A stretch of 64,000 nt of DNA from Ferruginibacter yonginensis (GTDB taxonomy: Bacteria > Bacteroidota > Bacteroidia > Chitinophagales > Chitinophagaceae). The translations under genes and the position numbers were made by a program. Under the pieces are notes generated by a model that was given only the letters and a program-made list of their open reading frames with translations, did not search any database and was not told the DNA's origin. Location of the stretch: contig NZ_JBHSCZ010000001.1 of assembly GCF_042651465.1 (NCBI RefSeq), positions 1,116,001-1,180,000 on the forward strand, written 5' to 3'. Positions 54,112-64,000 of this stretch are shown piece after piece. Position 1 is the stretch's first letter, and every line of letters begins with the position of its first letter.

Positions 54112-56547
54112 CTAACTTGTTTTTACCCTACCTTTTTCATCATCAGCAGCTCCTGTTTTGCGTAAGTTTAATGTTTTGCCCTTATTAAACCTGTAACTAA
54201 AACCGATAGTAACTACCCTACTATCTAAAACACTCACCCAATTTGCTTTTGAGTTAGCAATGTTTCTGATATCGCCACCTGGTTGGTTCGTAAAAAACAA
54301 ATCGCTTACATTGATTCTTAAAGCACCTTTTCCTTTTAATATTTTTTGCGACAAGCCAACCCTTGCTTGCCATACAGGTATGGTTAAAAACTGTGCAACT
54401 AAAATTTTTGTTTGGTATGAGCCAGCTAACTCGGCACTTAAGTTTTTAGTAATAACAAATTGGTTAGTGGGCGCTATGTACCCATAAAATCGATGATCAT
54501 CTAATATTTGCCCATACACCACCGATTTATATTGCATGTTTTTGTATGCAGCGTAAAGCTGTAAAGTCCACCATTTGGTGATAGGTAAGGTCGCATTAAC
54601 ATCTATACCATACACCACTTGTTTACCAAAATTACCAGGGCGGCTGTAGTAAATATTACCCCTTTGTTCATTTGTTTCTTGTATTAAATTGTTAGCAACG
54701 CTATAATCAATTGTAGTGGTAATTTTATTTTTATAGGTATGACTCACAGCTGCTGTAAAAGCAATAGTTGGTTGCAAAAATGGGTTACCTCCATAAAAAG
54801 TAAATCGATCAAGTGGATATGTAAATGGATTTAAATCTTGATAATTGGGCCTATTTATGCGCCTTCCAAAAGAAAAAGCCATTTGGTTTTTTTGAACGGT
54901 ATCTAATTTGTATTGAATAAATAATGTTGGAAATACATTGGTGTAATTTCTTTTAAAACTACTATCCATCATTGTTGGATTACCAAATTGCTTACCACTG
55001 ATTTGTGTATTCTCAATTCTGACACCAGCCTGAAGCGACAATAATTTTTGTTCTTTTGATACATTAAAGTATACAGCATTAATATTTTCGTTATAATTAA
55101 ATTTATTAGAAAAGCTATAATTAGGTATTGAAGTACCTGCAAGCACATCAAAAAAATCAGCTATATTTTTCGATGTTACTTTACTTGCTTTTAAGCCAGT
55201 TTCAACTTTAGCATTGCTATTTATAGGATGTACATAATCAAACTTTGCAGATGCAATATTAATAGTTGCTGGTAATGATGAGGCTAATGTGGTGCTATTT
55301 ATAAATACATTGTTGGGGTCAAACGAACTATTAATTAAATTTTGTGTTACGGTTGAAGTATAATTAATGTAATCAACATTACCTGTAAGTTCCTTACCCT
55401 TGTTATTAAATTTATAACTGTAGTTAGCGTTCACACTTGTATTATTCCATTTTTTATTTGAAGGATTGGTTGCTTTGATCAATGCCGTTGGTTGGGTATT
55501 ATTATCAAGCACTTTAGCATTGTTTAGTACATTACCTGTTGCTGGATTTGTAAAACCACTTACAGCAATTCCTAATGTTGTTTTGGGTGTAACATAAAAA
55601 TCAGCCCCTACCCTTGCATTGAAACTTGTTTGTCCTTTTTTTATAAATGAATTTTGGTTGAAAGTACTATTCAGTATTCCGTTGTTATCATAATAAAAGC
55701 GATTGATAGTTAAATCTTGGTACGTATTTACATCATTATAACTCATATTGGTAAATACATTTACTTTATTAATACGATAATTAAAGTTGATGCTATTATT
55801 GGTTCTAAAATAACTGCCCTGCCCAATCGCCACATTTATACCTCCGTTAAAACCCAATACCTTTGTTTTCTTTAGTCGAATATTAATGATACCTGCATTA
55901 CCGGCTGCATCATACTTTGCAGGAGGATTGGTCATTAGCTCAATTGATTCTAATGTATTGCTAGATAGTGTTCTTAAATAATTTGCAACATCAGCGGCGG
56001 CTAAATACGTTGGTTTATCATCAATAAAAATTACCACTCCCTGTTTACCTTTTAATGAAATATTACCATTTACATCAACTAAAACACCTGGAGATTTCTC
56101 AAGTACATCTAAAGCATTTGTACCAGCATTACTAATCAATGCATCAGGATTAATAACAACCCTATCAATTTTTTGCTCAACAAAATTTTTAGTAGCGGTA
56201 ACTTTTACTGTTGTCAAACTTTGGGCAATATTATTGAGCTTAATTGGTGCAAGTATAATATTATTATTCACTATCTCAATGGCATTACTGAAGTACAAAT
56301 CAAAATTGCTATTACTTACATTTACTTTATAGCTACCCTTTTTTACAAATTCAAAAGAGAAAGCACCTTCATTATCACATAATACTGTTTTATAGATACT
56401 GCTATCATTAGCCTTAACAAGGTTTACTATAATACCTTTTGCATCAGCACTTGTTACAATTTTACCGCTTATTGAAAAAACTTGTGCATACACAACATTT
56501 GAAAAAACAGTGCATATAAAAATGGGTAAAATAAAAATACTTTTCAT
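54112..56547 (-). CDS. TonB-dependent receptor-like outer-membrane barrel protein (OMP_b-brl_3)
   Basis: 811 aa with a signal peptide (about 1-21). A CarboxypepD_reg-like domain (about 25-105), a plug (about 115-225; SPGVLVDVNGNISLKGKQGVVIFIDDKPTYL and NPPAKYDAAGNAGIINIRLKK) and a barrel of the OMP_b-brl_3 type follow. The VFIDDKP plug motif marks the family, which is distinct from SusC. The last residues are basic (GRVKTS) rather than aromatic. The ligand is unknown. Its promoter lies in the 229-bp gap before the AraC gene. Confidence 0.9.
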   Translation of the reverse strand: MKSIFILPIFICTVFSNVVYAQVFSISGKIVTSADAKGIIVNLVKANDSSIYKTVLCDNEGAFSFEFVKKGSYKVNVSNSNFDLYFSNAIEIVNNNIILAPIKLNNIAQSLTTVKVTATKNFVEQKIDRVVINPDALISNAGTNALDVLEKSPGVLVDVNGNISLKGKQGVVIFIDDKPTYLAAADVANYLRTLSSNTLESIELMTNPPAKYDAAGNAGIINIRLKKTKVLGFNGGINVAIGQGSYFRTNNSINFNYRINKVNVFTNMSYNDVNTYQDLTINRFYYDNNGILNSTFNQNSFIKKGQTSFNARVGADFYVTPKTTLGIAVSGFTNPATGNVLNNAKVLDNNTQPTALIKATNPSNKKWNNTSVNANYSYKFNNKGKELTGNVDYINYTSTVTQNLINSSFDPNNVFINSTTLASSLPATINIASAKFDYVHPINSNAKVETGLKASKVTSKNIADFFDVLAGTSIPNYSFSNKFNYNENINAVYFNVSKEQKLLSLQAGVRIENTQISGKQFGNPTMMDSSFKRNYTNVFPTLFIQYKLDTVQKNQMAFSFGRRINRPNYQDLNPFTYPLDRFTFYGGNPFLQPTIAFTAAVSHTYKNKITTTIDYSVANNLIQETNEQRGNIYYSRPGNFGKQVVYGIDVNATLPITKWWTLQLYAAYKNMQYKSVVYGQILDDHRFYGYIAPTNQFVITKNLSAELAGSYQTKILVAQFLTIPVWQARVGLSQKILKGKGALRINVSDLFFTNQPGGDIRNIANSKANWVSVLDSRVVTIGFSYRFNKGKTLNLRKTGAADDEKGRVKTS

Positions 56548-56776
56548 AAAAAATGGGTTAATACAATTATAAAAATTGTTTGTACATACAATTAAAATTA
56601 ACTACATTGAAAGCCTTGTTTATTAATATACTATTGGAGCGTTACCATTGTAAACAAAATAAACGTAGACAAATATTAAAACAACTGCTTCTATCAATGA
56701 TAAAATCATAGTTGTTTAATTATTCAATTGAAAATAAAATTGCACAAATTGTTGTGATTGTACTTGTAAAATCCTG

Positions 56777-57673
56777 CTATTTTCTCAAAAGCGATGAAGG
56801 TGTACAACCCATGTATTGTTTAAATGCTTTACTAAATGCAAACACATCTACAAAGCCGCATTCATAAGCAATTGCAGCAATTGATGTACCACCTTGTTGC
56901 AATAACTTTTTAGCAAATTGTAATCTTTTAAATAAAATATATTGATGCGGCGTTTGTTTATATATTGATTTAAACAACCTAAAAAAATGATATTCACTCA
57001 TGCAAGCATACTGAGCTATTTGATTGATTGAAATTTTAGTAGCAAAATGATGGTCAATATAAAATTTACCTTGCTGTAATTGTTTAAAAAGTTGCCGCTT
57101 TGTAGCTGATTTTACTACGGGTATTGATTGAAGTTGTTTGTAAATAGGTTGTTGATCAACTACAATTTTTTCTGCTAATGTGTAGAAAAAATCAATAGGT
57201 AATTGTTGTACTGCAATTTGATGTAATGTTATGTATTGCTGAAAGTCGTGCAACGCTTTACCTACTGCTGTTGAACTAGCTTGGTATTGGTTTTCAATAA
57301 AATTGTCTGTACTTAAAAATAATCCCAAATCTATATCTGGGAAAGCGGAATCAGGTCTTTTAAAACTGGCAGCAACTTCATGTATAATAGCTGGAATAAT
57401 ATTGATACAAATACCCTTTACATTTTTAGCACTTTCAATTTCTACGTGTCCTAATTTTGTAGCATTACATAGCAAATAATTACCAGCCTGTACATCAAAA
57501 ATTTCATTATTTAACACATAGCGTTCGCTACCTTCTGCCACGTATTTGATAGCAAACCCTTTGGAATGTACTGGTTCAAAAAAATTATGTAGTGATGAAA
57601 ACACAATACTATTATCACTGTGTTCAATGCGTTGCATTATTTGCTGAGTATCACTAAACAAAGGATTATCCAT
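56777..57673 (-). CDS. AraC family transcriptional regulator
   Basis: 298 aa. The C-terminal 100 residues hold two helix-turn-helix motifs (KISINQIAQYACMSEYHFFRLFK and SIAAIAYECGFVDVFAFSKAFKQYMGCTPS), the full AraC/XylS signature. The N-terminal 180 residues are an effector domain with a cupin-like ligand-binding pattern. It lies between the PDZ-hydrolase gene behind it and the barrel gene ahead, all leftward, and could control either. Confidence 0.93.
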   Translation of the reverse strand: MDNPLFSDTQQIMQRIEHSDNSIVFSSLHNFFEPVHSKGFAIKYVAEGSERYVLNNEIFDVQAGNYLLCNATKLGHVEIESAKNVKGICINIIPAIIHEVAASFKRPDSAFPDIDLGLFLSTDNFIENQYQASSTAVGKALHDFQQYITLHQIAVQQLPIDFFYTLAEKIVVDQQPIYKQLQSIPVVKSATKRQLFKQLQQGKFYIDHHFATKISINQIAQYACMSEYHFFRLFKSIYKQTPHQYILFKRLQFAKKLLQQGGTSIAAIAYECGFVDVFAFSKAFKQYMGCTPSSLLRK

Positions 57674-57749
57674 AACCTTTTAATAATGTATGAAGATAAT
57701 ACCTTGTAGCAGCAATATCCAACAACATTTATATAAGTGGTTGTATATT

Positions 57750-59135
57750 TTAATTACTGGATTGCTTTTTTAACCAGTCGCCAATATAATCAAACACTTT
57801 ACTATTAAACCTTGCAGCAGCATACGAAGCATATTGTGCTTGGTTGGCTTGCATTTTCAAAAATGTTTCCATTGAGCCAATTGCTTCAAAAGTATGAGTG
57901 GTGCCTGGGGCTAACCAAAACTGCCCCTTGCCAGGATGATTTTTATTTACCCAATCAATAAGCGCTATATGATCATCAGCATTAATTGCTGCAATATCAC
58001 ACTCACCATAAATAGCCAACACTGCACTATTGGTAGCGGCCCATGCTGCTTTTACATTCATTTGATTAAGCTCTTTATGCACTGATGCAGCCCTACCAGA
58101 TAACCCTAATTTTGTTTTGGCGTCATAACTAATTAATAACTCCATTGCAGCCAACCCTTGTGGCGTAGCTGTAATTTGTTCAATTGTTTTATCAGTTAAA
58201 AAATAATCGTGAATGTATGGTAAAGCCTCATTAATTTGTTGTTGCAATTTTTGAGCACTTTCGCCATACATCATTTGTGGTTGCAGCAAATTAGCATCAA
58301 GCAAATAACTAAGCCAAGGTTTAAAAACGGTACCATACACTACCACTGCCTTTGGTTGGTATTTTTGTGCAAGTAAAGGTGCCGTTACACCACCCATTGA
58401 GTGGCCAAATAAAATAATGTTAGCAGTGTCAACATTGGCTAATTGTAATAAATTTTTATAACCAGCATCATACATGGCTAGTTCATCTTTAAAGCCCATC
58501 GTTTCACAGGGTTGCTGGTTGGTATTGTCGCCCATGTCAGCTTTTTCCATTCTGTATACTGCGAAGCCTCTTTCTACCAGTGCATCAATTGCTTGTTTTG
58601 TTTTATCAAGCGGCAAAAAATTATCCATACTGTAACATGGCAACCCTTGCAAAAAGTAAATAGTACCAATCGGTTTTTTATTTTTTAATGTTTTATAAAT
58701 GGTACGTACGTAACCATTTTTGTATGGAAAAGCATCATAAATAATTTCAGCATTATCGCTTTGCTCGTAAGGCTTTGGCAATACTTTGGCTGCAAGTATT
58801 TTTTTTACTTTATTACGAACGATGGTTACTTCAATGTTTTCATCAGCCCTTAAATTTTTTGCAACTATTGGTAATGCTGTTGGTTGTGCAATAACAGTAT
58901 TATTAACTTGTGTAATTATATCATTAGCTTGTATACCTAAAGCAGCGGCAGTAGTATTAGGAATAACATTTTTAATAACTACACCATTTTTATATTGTAA
59001 TGCTACAGCTAAACTATCAGGCACAGTAGTGTAAAACCCCACACCTAATATACCTTTTCTATTAATTTTTTGAGCAATTAAAGGTTGTGCAATAAATAAA
59101 AGATTTAATAGTAGGAACAAGCGAAAGCAATTCAT
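57750..59135 (-). CDS. PDZ domain fused to an alpha/beta hydrolase, secreted
   Basis: 461 aa with a signal peptide (about 1-21). A PDZ domain (about 28-115; KNVIPNTTAAALGIQANDIITQVNN) is followed by a serine hydrolase (about 135-455) with GHSMGGVTAPLLA, an aspartate in YGECDIAAINADD and a histidine in GTTHTFE. The predicted esterase or peptidase is exported to the periplasm or envelope. The FLQGLPCYSMD turn after the first strands probably forms the oxyanion region. It lies 77 bp upstream of the AraC gene and is probably cotranscribed. Confidence 0.85.
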   Translation of the reverse strand: MNCFRLFLLLNLLFIAQPLIAQKINRKGILGVGFYTTVPDSLAVALQYKNGVVIKNVIPNTTAAALGIQANDIITQVNNTVIAQPTALPIVAKNLRADENIEVTIVRNKVKKILAAKVLPKPYEQSDNAEIIYDAFPYKNGYVRTIYKTLKNKKPIGTIYFLQGLPCYSMDNFLPLDKTKQAIDALVERGFAVYRMEKADMGDNTNQQPCETMGFKDELAMYDAGYKNLLQLANVDTANIILFGHSMGGVTAPLLAQKYQPKAVVVYGTVFKPWLSYLLDANLLQPQMMYGESAQKLQQQINEALPYIHDYFLTDKTIEQITATPQGLAAMELLISYDAKTKLGLSGRAASVHKELNQMNVKAAWAATNSAVLAIYGECDIAAINADDHIALIDWVNKNHPGKGQFWLAPGTTHTFEAIGSMETFLKMQANQAQYASYAAARFNSKVFDYIGDWLKKQSSN

Positions 59136-59210
59136 GATTTGCGAATTTTATACAACTAAAGTTAATTGAAGCTAAAAGATTGTTTTTGTAAAATCCTGCT
59201 AATTTGAATA

Positions 59211-59242
59211 AAAAAAGGTTGCTCATTATAGCGACCTTTTTT
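59211..59242 (-). terminator. Terminator of sprA
   Basis: A 13-bp stem with a G-T pair (59211-59223 with 59230-59242) carrying A6/T-run ends lies 21 bp after the sprA stop. Confidence 0.88.
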
Positions 59243-59262
59243 TTATTTGTTTGATGATCATT

Positions 59263-62200
59263 TTATTGTGATAATGATATTCTTACTTGAATACCTGCCC
59301 TTGTATTGGTAGTAGGCGCACTTGATGATATGTAAGGTTTTACTTTACGTTGGTCAAAATAAAACTTTAAGTTTACCCTATTGCTCAAGAAATAATCAAC
59401 CGTTGGTGTAATGGTAATTTCTCGGCTACCACCTGTTGCAAAATTATTATCTTGATCGAGTCTGCTGTTAGCAGTAACATTATCTCTCACCCTGTAATCA
59501 ATTCTAAAATTAATTTCGTTTTCTAATTTTTTACCACCTCCTAAAAACTTAGGCAAGGTTAAGCCACCTAATAATTTCAAACCTTTTTTACGATAGCCAG
59601 CACCAATACTAAACTCTGTACTGCGTTGTTCACTCAATTGGTAATCGTATAAACTCAAGCTCAACGTACGTGATTTTGCATATTCAAACTTTGCTTGAAA
59701 TTGATTAGTGAATTGCATATCAAAACCTAGTAGCGGACTAAATTGTTCTTGTATACTTACATTAGGCACTAAAAAGAAAGGTATATACGCTTTTGAAACC
59801 GTGTCATAAAATGATGGGTAACCAAAACGTGATACATCTTGATATAACAAAGCCGATGTAAAACCATTCATACTTAAGCTGCCATTGTAACCATGCGATA
59901 CACTGAAGCTATTGAAAATTTTATCTAATCCTTTAACTCTTGATAAACCATTATACGTAAGGTTCCAATTTGGTTTTGGCAAGATAGAACGGAAAGGGTT
60001 TGACTTAGTTCTACCATCTGTTTGTTTAATCAACGATACCTTTTCAGGATCTTGACTGGTGTATGCTGCAATAAATGATGGTATTAATACATCAACTGCA
60101 TATTTGCCATAACCATAATAATATCCATCAGGCTGTAAACCGGCATTTGCTTGCTGTTGTGTATAAGGGTTTTGTTTACCCAACCTACGTGAAAGTACTA
60201 CCCTATTATCTTGAAAAGTTTTGAAAGTTTGTGATACTCTGTTAGGATCAAACTTGCCAAACAATGTTTTAAATGCGATATAACTTACATCAAACCCACC
60301 TGTTGAATATGGAGTGAGGTGTAAAAATTGTTTGTTGTTACCACCTGTTGTATCAATAAACCTAAATGTTTCAGAATAATTTTTACTAAATGTTTTTTTG
60401 ATGTTGACTGTTATATTCAAATCTCTTACAGGTTCAAAAACTGCACTTGCGGTTAATGACTGGTCAAAGTTTTGTTGAAACAAATAATTAAAATTAGAAT
60501 CTTTAGTTATTAAACCAGCGCCTGCTTTTCTGTTGAGCCAGTTACTATCAATTTGTTTTCCTAAAATAAAATCAAAGCCTGGTGCTGCACTGCTAAAGTT
60601 TTGTCCGAAAAACCTTGTACTATCAGTATAACCTGGCAAACGAGTACTACCATTTTCGCCAATTGTAGCATTCACTTGTTTTAAACTGGTTAATAATTTA
60701 CCAAAAATTTTAAGTGGTGTGTTTACATAAGGCAAGGCCGATTTGTCTAAAATTTTTCGGGTACGTAACACTTTTTTACTTGATTTAGTTACTACACTAT
60801 CTTGCACTTTTGTATACCTATTGCGCCATTTATTTCGGTCTTCAATATTAGATGGTGCATCTAACTGGCGTAATAATTTCGACTTTTGGTATAACTTATT
60901 AAAATCCATTTGAACCGTACCTTCTTTTTGTTGACCGTTTTCTAAGAAGTTACCTAAGTTAACGGCTAATCTGCTAGCACCAATCCAACGATAATTCGCT
61001 TGGTATTTAACATTGGCCGTTACAAAATCTAACAATGGAATTTTTGAAATTGGTAAAGTGTAAGATGCTGAAACGGTTTGGTTAAACAAAGTATTACGGC
61101 CACCTTTAAACAAATTATTCAATAAAGAATCTCTTTTTTGTTTGGTATCAATTCTACCAGCTGGTTCATCAACCCTTGAGTTATTAGTGGCTACATAATC
61201 TAATGTTAAAGAACGGGTTAGGTTCCAACGCACAACATAATCTCTCTGGAATATGAAATACTTATCATAAGTTTCAGGCGTTTGGTATTTATCGCCACCA
61301 AAACTTCTTGGTTTAATGACACCAAACTGACGTTGTAAATCGGCCCTAAAACTAATTTGTGATGGCATTAAACTAAAGTTGAAATCTTTCACCAAATCGA
61401 GCCATCTTGTTTTTTTCTTACGCAATAGGTTTTTAAATGGTGTAATGTATTTGGTTTGTGTGTTATAGTTGTAACCCAAGCCTGCCCTATGCCTTGTAAC
61501 ATCATTAAACTCAATTAAAGGGTTATAGCTACTTGTTTTAATATATGAGTAACTAATATCAACATTTGAGATATCATAAATTTTTGGCTTTTTGTCGTTG
61601 GTTTTTATTTTACGAACATTGGTAAAGTTGACGGTAGTTGTTGAGTTAAAATCTATTGCAGTTTTACGAATTGAATCTTTTTTTGCACTTGGTGCTGCAT
61701 TCAATTTATCTTTCAACTTGATATCTAAATCGAGCGGATCGTACTCTGGTGTACTTACAGATTGTGAGTAACTAGCAAACACAGGAATTTGTATACCGGC
61801 TTTTTTCGGCAACAACTTACCAAGCTCCAACGTAGTTGAAATATCGTATTGTAAGAAATTATCTCTATAGCGTTCATTAACACGTTGCTCTAGCGTACCA
61901 AAACCTCTTGTATGAAAATTACCTGATAATGATAATGTACCTAAATCTGCCAAAGTAAAATCAACCCTTGCTAATGCTGCGTAGCCGCCTTCTTCATCAA
62001 GTGATGATAAGCGAAGTTCGTTTACCCAAACTTCACCACATGCGACTGGTAATGCTTTGGTATTTTCAACTGCAATTAAAATACCTTTCACTTCTCCTAA
62101 GTTTGGATTACCTAAAACCCCATACGTTTGTCCGTTACTTTGAAGTCTTCTAAATATTTGATTAAGCGGCGTACTTGAAGAGTTACGTGATTGTTTTAAT

Positions 62201-64000
62201 TTAGTTAGTACCGTTAAATCTAAGTCCAAACTATTTCGTTTTAACCAAAGTGAATCATTGTAGGCATCTGAATTGGCATTTAGGCTAGCAGCACTTGCTG
62301 GTGTTTGACTTAAAGGAATACGAATTTCATAATAGTTGTTAATAAAGTCGGTACCAATACGCACAATGGCAGTTAAATCTTTATCTCTCAAACTCACCGT
62401 AGCATTACGTGCCTGCTCTGAGTGAATATACATAGATAGTTTTTTGTATTGCCGTAAATCTCTATTGGCAAAAGTTTGAAAAACGCCTTTAGAGTCATTT
62501 CTTCTTAAATCACAAAACTGAATCGTCATAGCTTGTTCGTTTTGTAATAAGTTTACACCATTATTACTGAGGGTTTGTTGGCGCTGAATATCTTTTGGCG
62601 TTCTATATGGAAACGGCAATTTGGTATCGTTCTCTTCAATGTTTACTGAGCCAACGTTAAAAGCCGTTGGTGTTGCAGGGTTTGATTGACCCAATGTGTC
62701 AATTTCAAATTTATACCTACGCCAAATATTACGAGCCAATTGCAATTGAGCAAAACGTACCACAGCTGTATCAGCAAAATCAGTCATGTACATTCTAATA
62801 AATCTGATTGATTTAAAATCTTGAATGTTACCAATTTTTTTGTCGTAACTATTGATAGGAATACGAATTTGATAGAATGTTTCATTACGTGTAGTACCGT
62901 TAGGTAAATTAACCGCCACTACTTTTTTATCAACAATATAATTTTGACCAATCTGCATTTCGGGTGCAGTTGATGGTTTTAAATCAAATATGTATTGATA
63001 ATATTCTTCTGTTTCGTTGAGGGTATTATCTCTATTAAAATCTTCAGCATCGGGGTATAAAGTTGCGGCAGATGTAAACTGCCCACCATTATCAATTGGT
63101 GAATTACCTTCAGGTGAATTATAATTTTTGTAACGAGCTAAAATACCATCAGTACCTGTGAATGATGCATTACGGTAATGTTTGTAATCATCACTCGATG
63201 GATCTAATAATGCATTTTGATAAGCTGCTGAATTGATACCAAAATTAGCTGCAATTGTATTCAGGTAAGCCTGTCTTTTTCTTACCTCAGCCGTATCGCT
63301 CATACCATCTAAACCAATATCTTGAAATTTACGATCGTCAGGGTTGTTGCTAAAAGCGTTGGTAACTTGTATGGGGTTACGTGGTACGTTGCCCCAAACC
63401 GTGGTATCTATGGGTGCTGGTGCGTTTGGCGTAGGTAAACCGTTTTCATAAAAACGACGACCATCTTTCAACACATCTTCAGAAATATTACCAAGGTTAA
63501 AATACAATTTACCACCAGCTGCTGTTGGATTATTAATAAACGGATCTTGAATCCAAGCTTCAATAAATTCAATATTAGCCGTTTCAAAATCGGTTTGATC
63601 AATATTACGCTGTAAACCACCCCAACGTTTGTTAGGTTGCAATAAATTACCTTGTGCATTTACTGACCCGATAGCATTGTCGAAGTTATATGGACCTCTT
63701 TCTCTTGGATAGTAAGCTAAATCAAAAGTTTGCAAAATATTTTCACCAAAACCGGTTGTTCGTTGAGGAAAAATTTCTTTTTGATATACTTGACGCACCC
63801 TAGGGTCGCTCAACAAATTAGCATCTGTAATAGGGTTATTGTTGGCCCTAAATTGTTGTAATATTGGCTCAATTTGATACCAAGCAATTTTTGCCCTATT
63901 TTTTCCATAATCAAGGTTGTTACTCAACGTTGCTTCAGGGAATAGTAATGTATTGCTGTTACGAGGTGTTGCACCAATAGGGGTTGATGCTAAACCCCAA
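59263..64000 (-). CDS. sprA: Cell surface/type IX secretion channel protein SprA (5' part beyond the window)
   Basis: About 1,578 C-terminal residues are visible; the reading frame is open to the window edge, where upstream sequence still codes, so the gene is partial here. SprA forms the very large (36-strand) outer-membrane channel of the type IX secretion system, needed for gliding and export. Family segments seen: NFDNAIGSVNAQGNL, WIQDPFINNPTAAGGKLYFNLGNISEDVLKDGRR, FNRDNTLNETEEYYQY, VWVNELRLSSLDEEGGYAA and IGAGYRKKGLKL. The C terminus RAGIQVRISLSQ is complete and a terminator follows. Confidence 0.95.
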   Translation of the reverse strand, partial: WGLASTPIGATPRNSNTLLFPEATLSNNLDYGKNRAKIAWYQIEPILQQFRANNNPITDANLLSDPRVRQVYQKEIFPQRTTGFGENILQTFDLAYYPRERGPYNFDNAIGSVNAQGNLLQPNKRWGGLQRNIDQTDFETANIEFIEAWIQDPFINNPTAAGGKLYFNLGNISEDVLKDGRRFYENGLPTPNAPAPIDTTVWGNVPRNPIQVTNAFSNNPDDRKFQDIGLDGMSDTAEVRKRQAYLNTIAANFGINSAAYQNALLDPSSDDYKHYRNASFTGTDGILARYKNYNSPEGNSPIDNGGQFTSAATLYPDAEDFNRDNTLNETEEYYQYIFDLKPSTAPEMQIGQNYIVDKKVVAVNLPNGTTRNETFYQIRIPINSYDKKIGNIQDFKSIRFIRMYMTDFADTAVVRFAQLQLARNIWRRYKFEIDTLGQSNPATPTAFNVGSVNIEENDTKLPFPYRTPKDIQRQQTLSNNGVNLLQNEQAMTIQFCDLRRNDSKGVFQTFANRDLRQYKKLSMYIHSEQARNATVSLRDKDLTAIVRIGTDFINNYYEIRIPLSQTPASAASLNANSDAYNDSLWLKRNSLDLDLTVLTKLKQSRNSSSTPLNQIFRRLQSNGQTYGVLGNPNLGEVKGILIAVENTKALPVACGEVWVNELRLSSLDEEGGYAALARVDFTLADLGTLSLSGNFHTRGFGTLEQRVNERYRDNFLQYDISTTLELGKLLPKKAGIQIPVFASYSQSVSTPEYDPLDLDIKLKDKLNAAPSAKKDSIRKTAIDFNSTTTVNFTNVRKIKTNDKKPKIYDISNVDISYSYIKTSSYNPLIEFNDVTRHRAGLGYNYNTQTKYITPFKNLLRKKKTRWLDLVKDFNFSLMPSQISFRADLQRQFGVIKPRSFGGDKYQTPETYDKYFIFQRDYVVRWNLTRSLTLDYVATNNSRVDEPAGRIDTKQKRDSLLNNLFKGGRNTLFNQTVSASYTLPISKIPLLDFVTANVKYQANYRWIGASRLAVNLGNFLENGQQKEGTVQMDFNKLYQKSKLLRQLDAPSNIEDRNKWRNRYTKVQDSVVTKSSKKVLRTRKILDKSALPYVNTPLKIFGKLLTSLKQVNATIGENGSTRLPGYTDSTRFFGQNFSSAAPGFDFILGKQIDSNWLNRKAGAGLITKDSNFNYLFQQNFDQSLTASAVFEPVRDLNITVNIKKTFSKNYSETFRFIDTTGGNNKQFLHLTPYSTGGFDVSYIAFKTLFGKFDPNRVSQTFKTFQDNRVVLSRRLGKQNPYTQQQANAGLQPDGYYYGYGKYAVDVLIPSFIAAYTSQDPEKVSLIKQTDGRTKSNPFRSILPKPNWNLTYNGLSRVKGLDKIFNSFSVSHGYNGSLSMNGFTSALLYQDVSRFGYPSFYDTVSKAYIPFFLVPNVSIQEQFSPLLGFDMQFTNQFQAKFEYAKSRTLSLSLYDYQLSEQRSTEFSIGAGYRKKGLKLLGGLTLPKFLGGGKKLENEINFRIDYRVRDNVTANSRLDQDNNFATGGSREITITPTVDYFLSNRVNLKFYFDQRKVKPYISSSAPTTNTRAGIQVRISLSQ

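Noticed and set aside
1..64000. tRNA, rRNA, riboswitch or CRISPR array
   Set aside because: No T-loop-like motif with cloverleaf surroundings, no riboswitch core and no regularly spaced identical repeats were found by reading.

Overview
The window is AT-rich chromosomal DNA of a member of the Bacteroidota, most like the Chitinophagaceae or a related environmental lineage. The support is an SprA gene (type IX secretion), a gliding-type C-terminal sorting domain, a SusC/SusD/DUF1735 set, a PorE-like TPR/PD40/OmpA protein, an Lnb-type lipoprotein acyltransferase, a phosphosulfolactate synthase, and promoters with the TTTG / TAnnTTTG layout of this phylum. I see no tRNA, rRNA, CRISPR array, prophage or intact insertion sequence.

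Layout. 0.3-7.3 kb: a tightly overlapping type I restriction-modification operon, transcribed leftward in the order hsdR, hsdS, a PrrC/RloC-like ATPase with a candidate anticodon-nuclease triad, hsdM. 7.5-11.5 kb: a small Bacteroidota-specific protein, then an aldo/keto reductase, an AraC regulator and a PhyH-type dioxygenase; an 11-bp in-phase repeat array lies upstream of the reductase. 11.6-14 kb: a very AT-rich, gene-poor stretch with two damaged lipoprotein genes (one frameshift, one with two in-frame TAA codons) and two tiny membrane proteins. 14-19.6 kb: a Tat-exported PaoABC-like molybdenum aldehyde oxidoreductase, a divergent AraC-like regulator and a cupin. 19.6-26.5 kb: rpsL-rpsG without fusA, ilvE, a possible HolD-like protein with rdgB and a thioesterase, aroE, comA and a TPR protein. 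26.6-32.6 kb: two secreted proteins, yidC, rplY, prs, radC and a DUF3467 protein. 32.6-41.6 kb: the susC/susD/DUF1735 operon, and a helix-hairpin-helix outer-membrane barrel protein paired with a second small barrel. 41.7-50 kb: folD, queE, the PorE-like protein, dprA, guaB, lnb and an alpha/beta hydrolase. 50-64 kb: a T9SS type-B cargo protein, an SDR, a secreted protein, a TonB-type barrel, an AraC regulator, a PDZ-hydrolase fusion and the 3' part of sprA.

Together the genes describe a gram-negative cell with a heavily specialised envelope: T9SS export, TonB-dependent uptake, lipoprotein N-acylation and perhaps sulfonolipid precursors, with housekeeping genes mixed in. The most notable points are the anticodon-nuclease-like protein inside the type I RM operon, the HhH-barrel/partner pair, the HolD-like protein, the phased 11-bp array and the decaying lipoprotein island.
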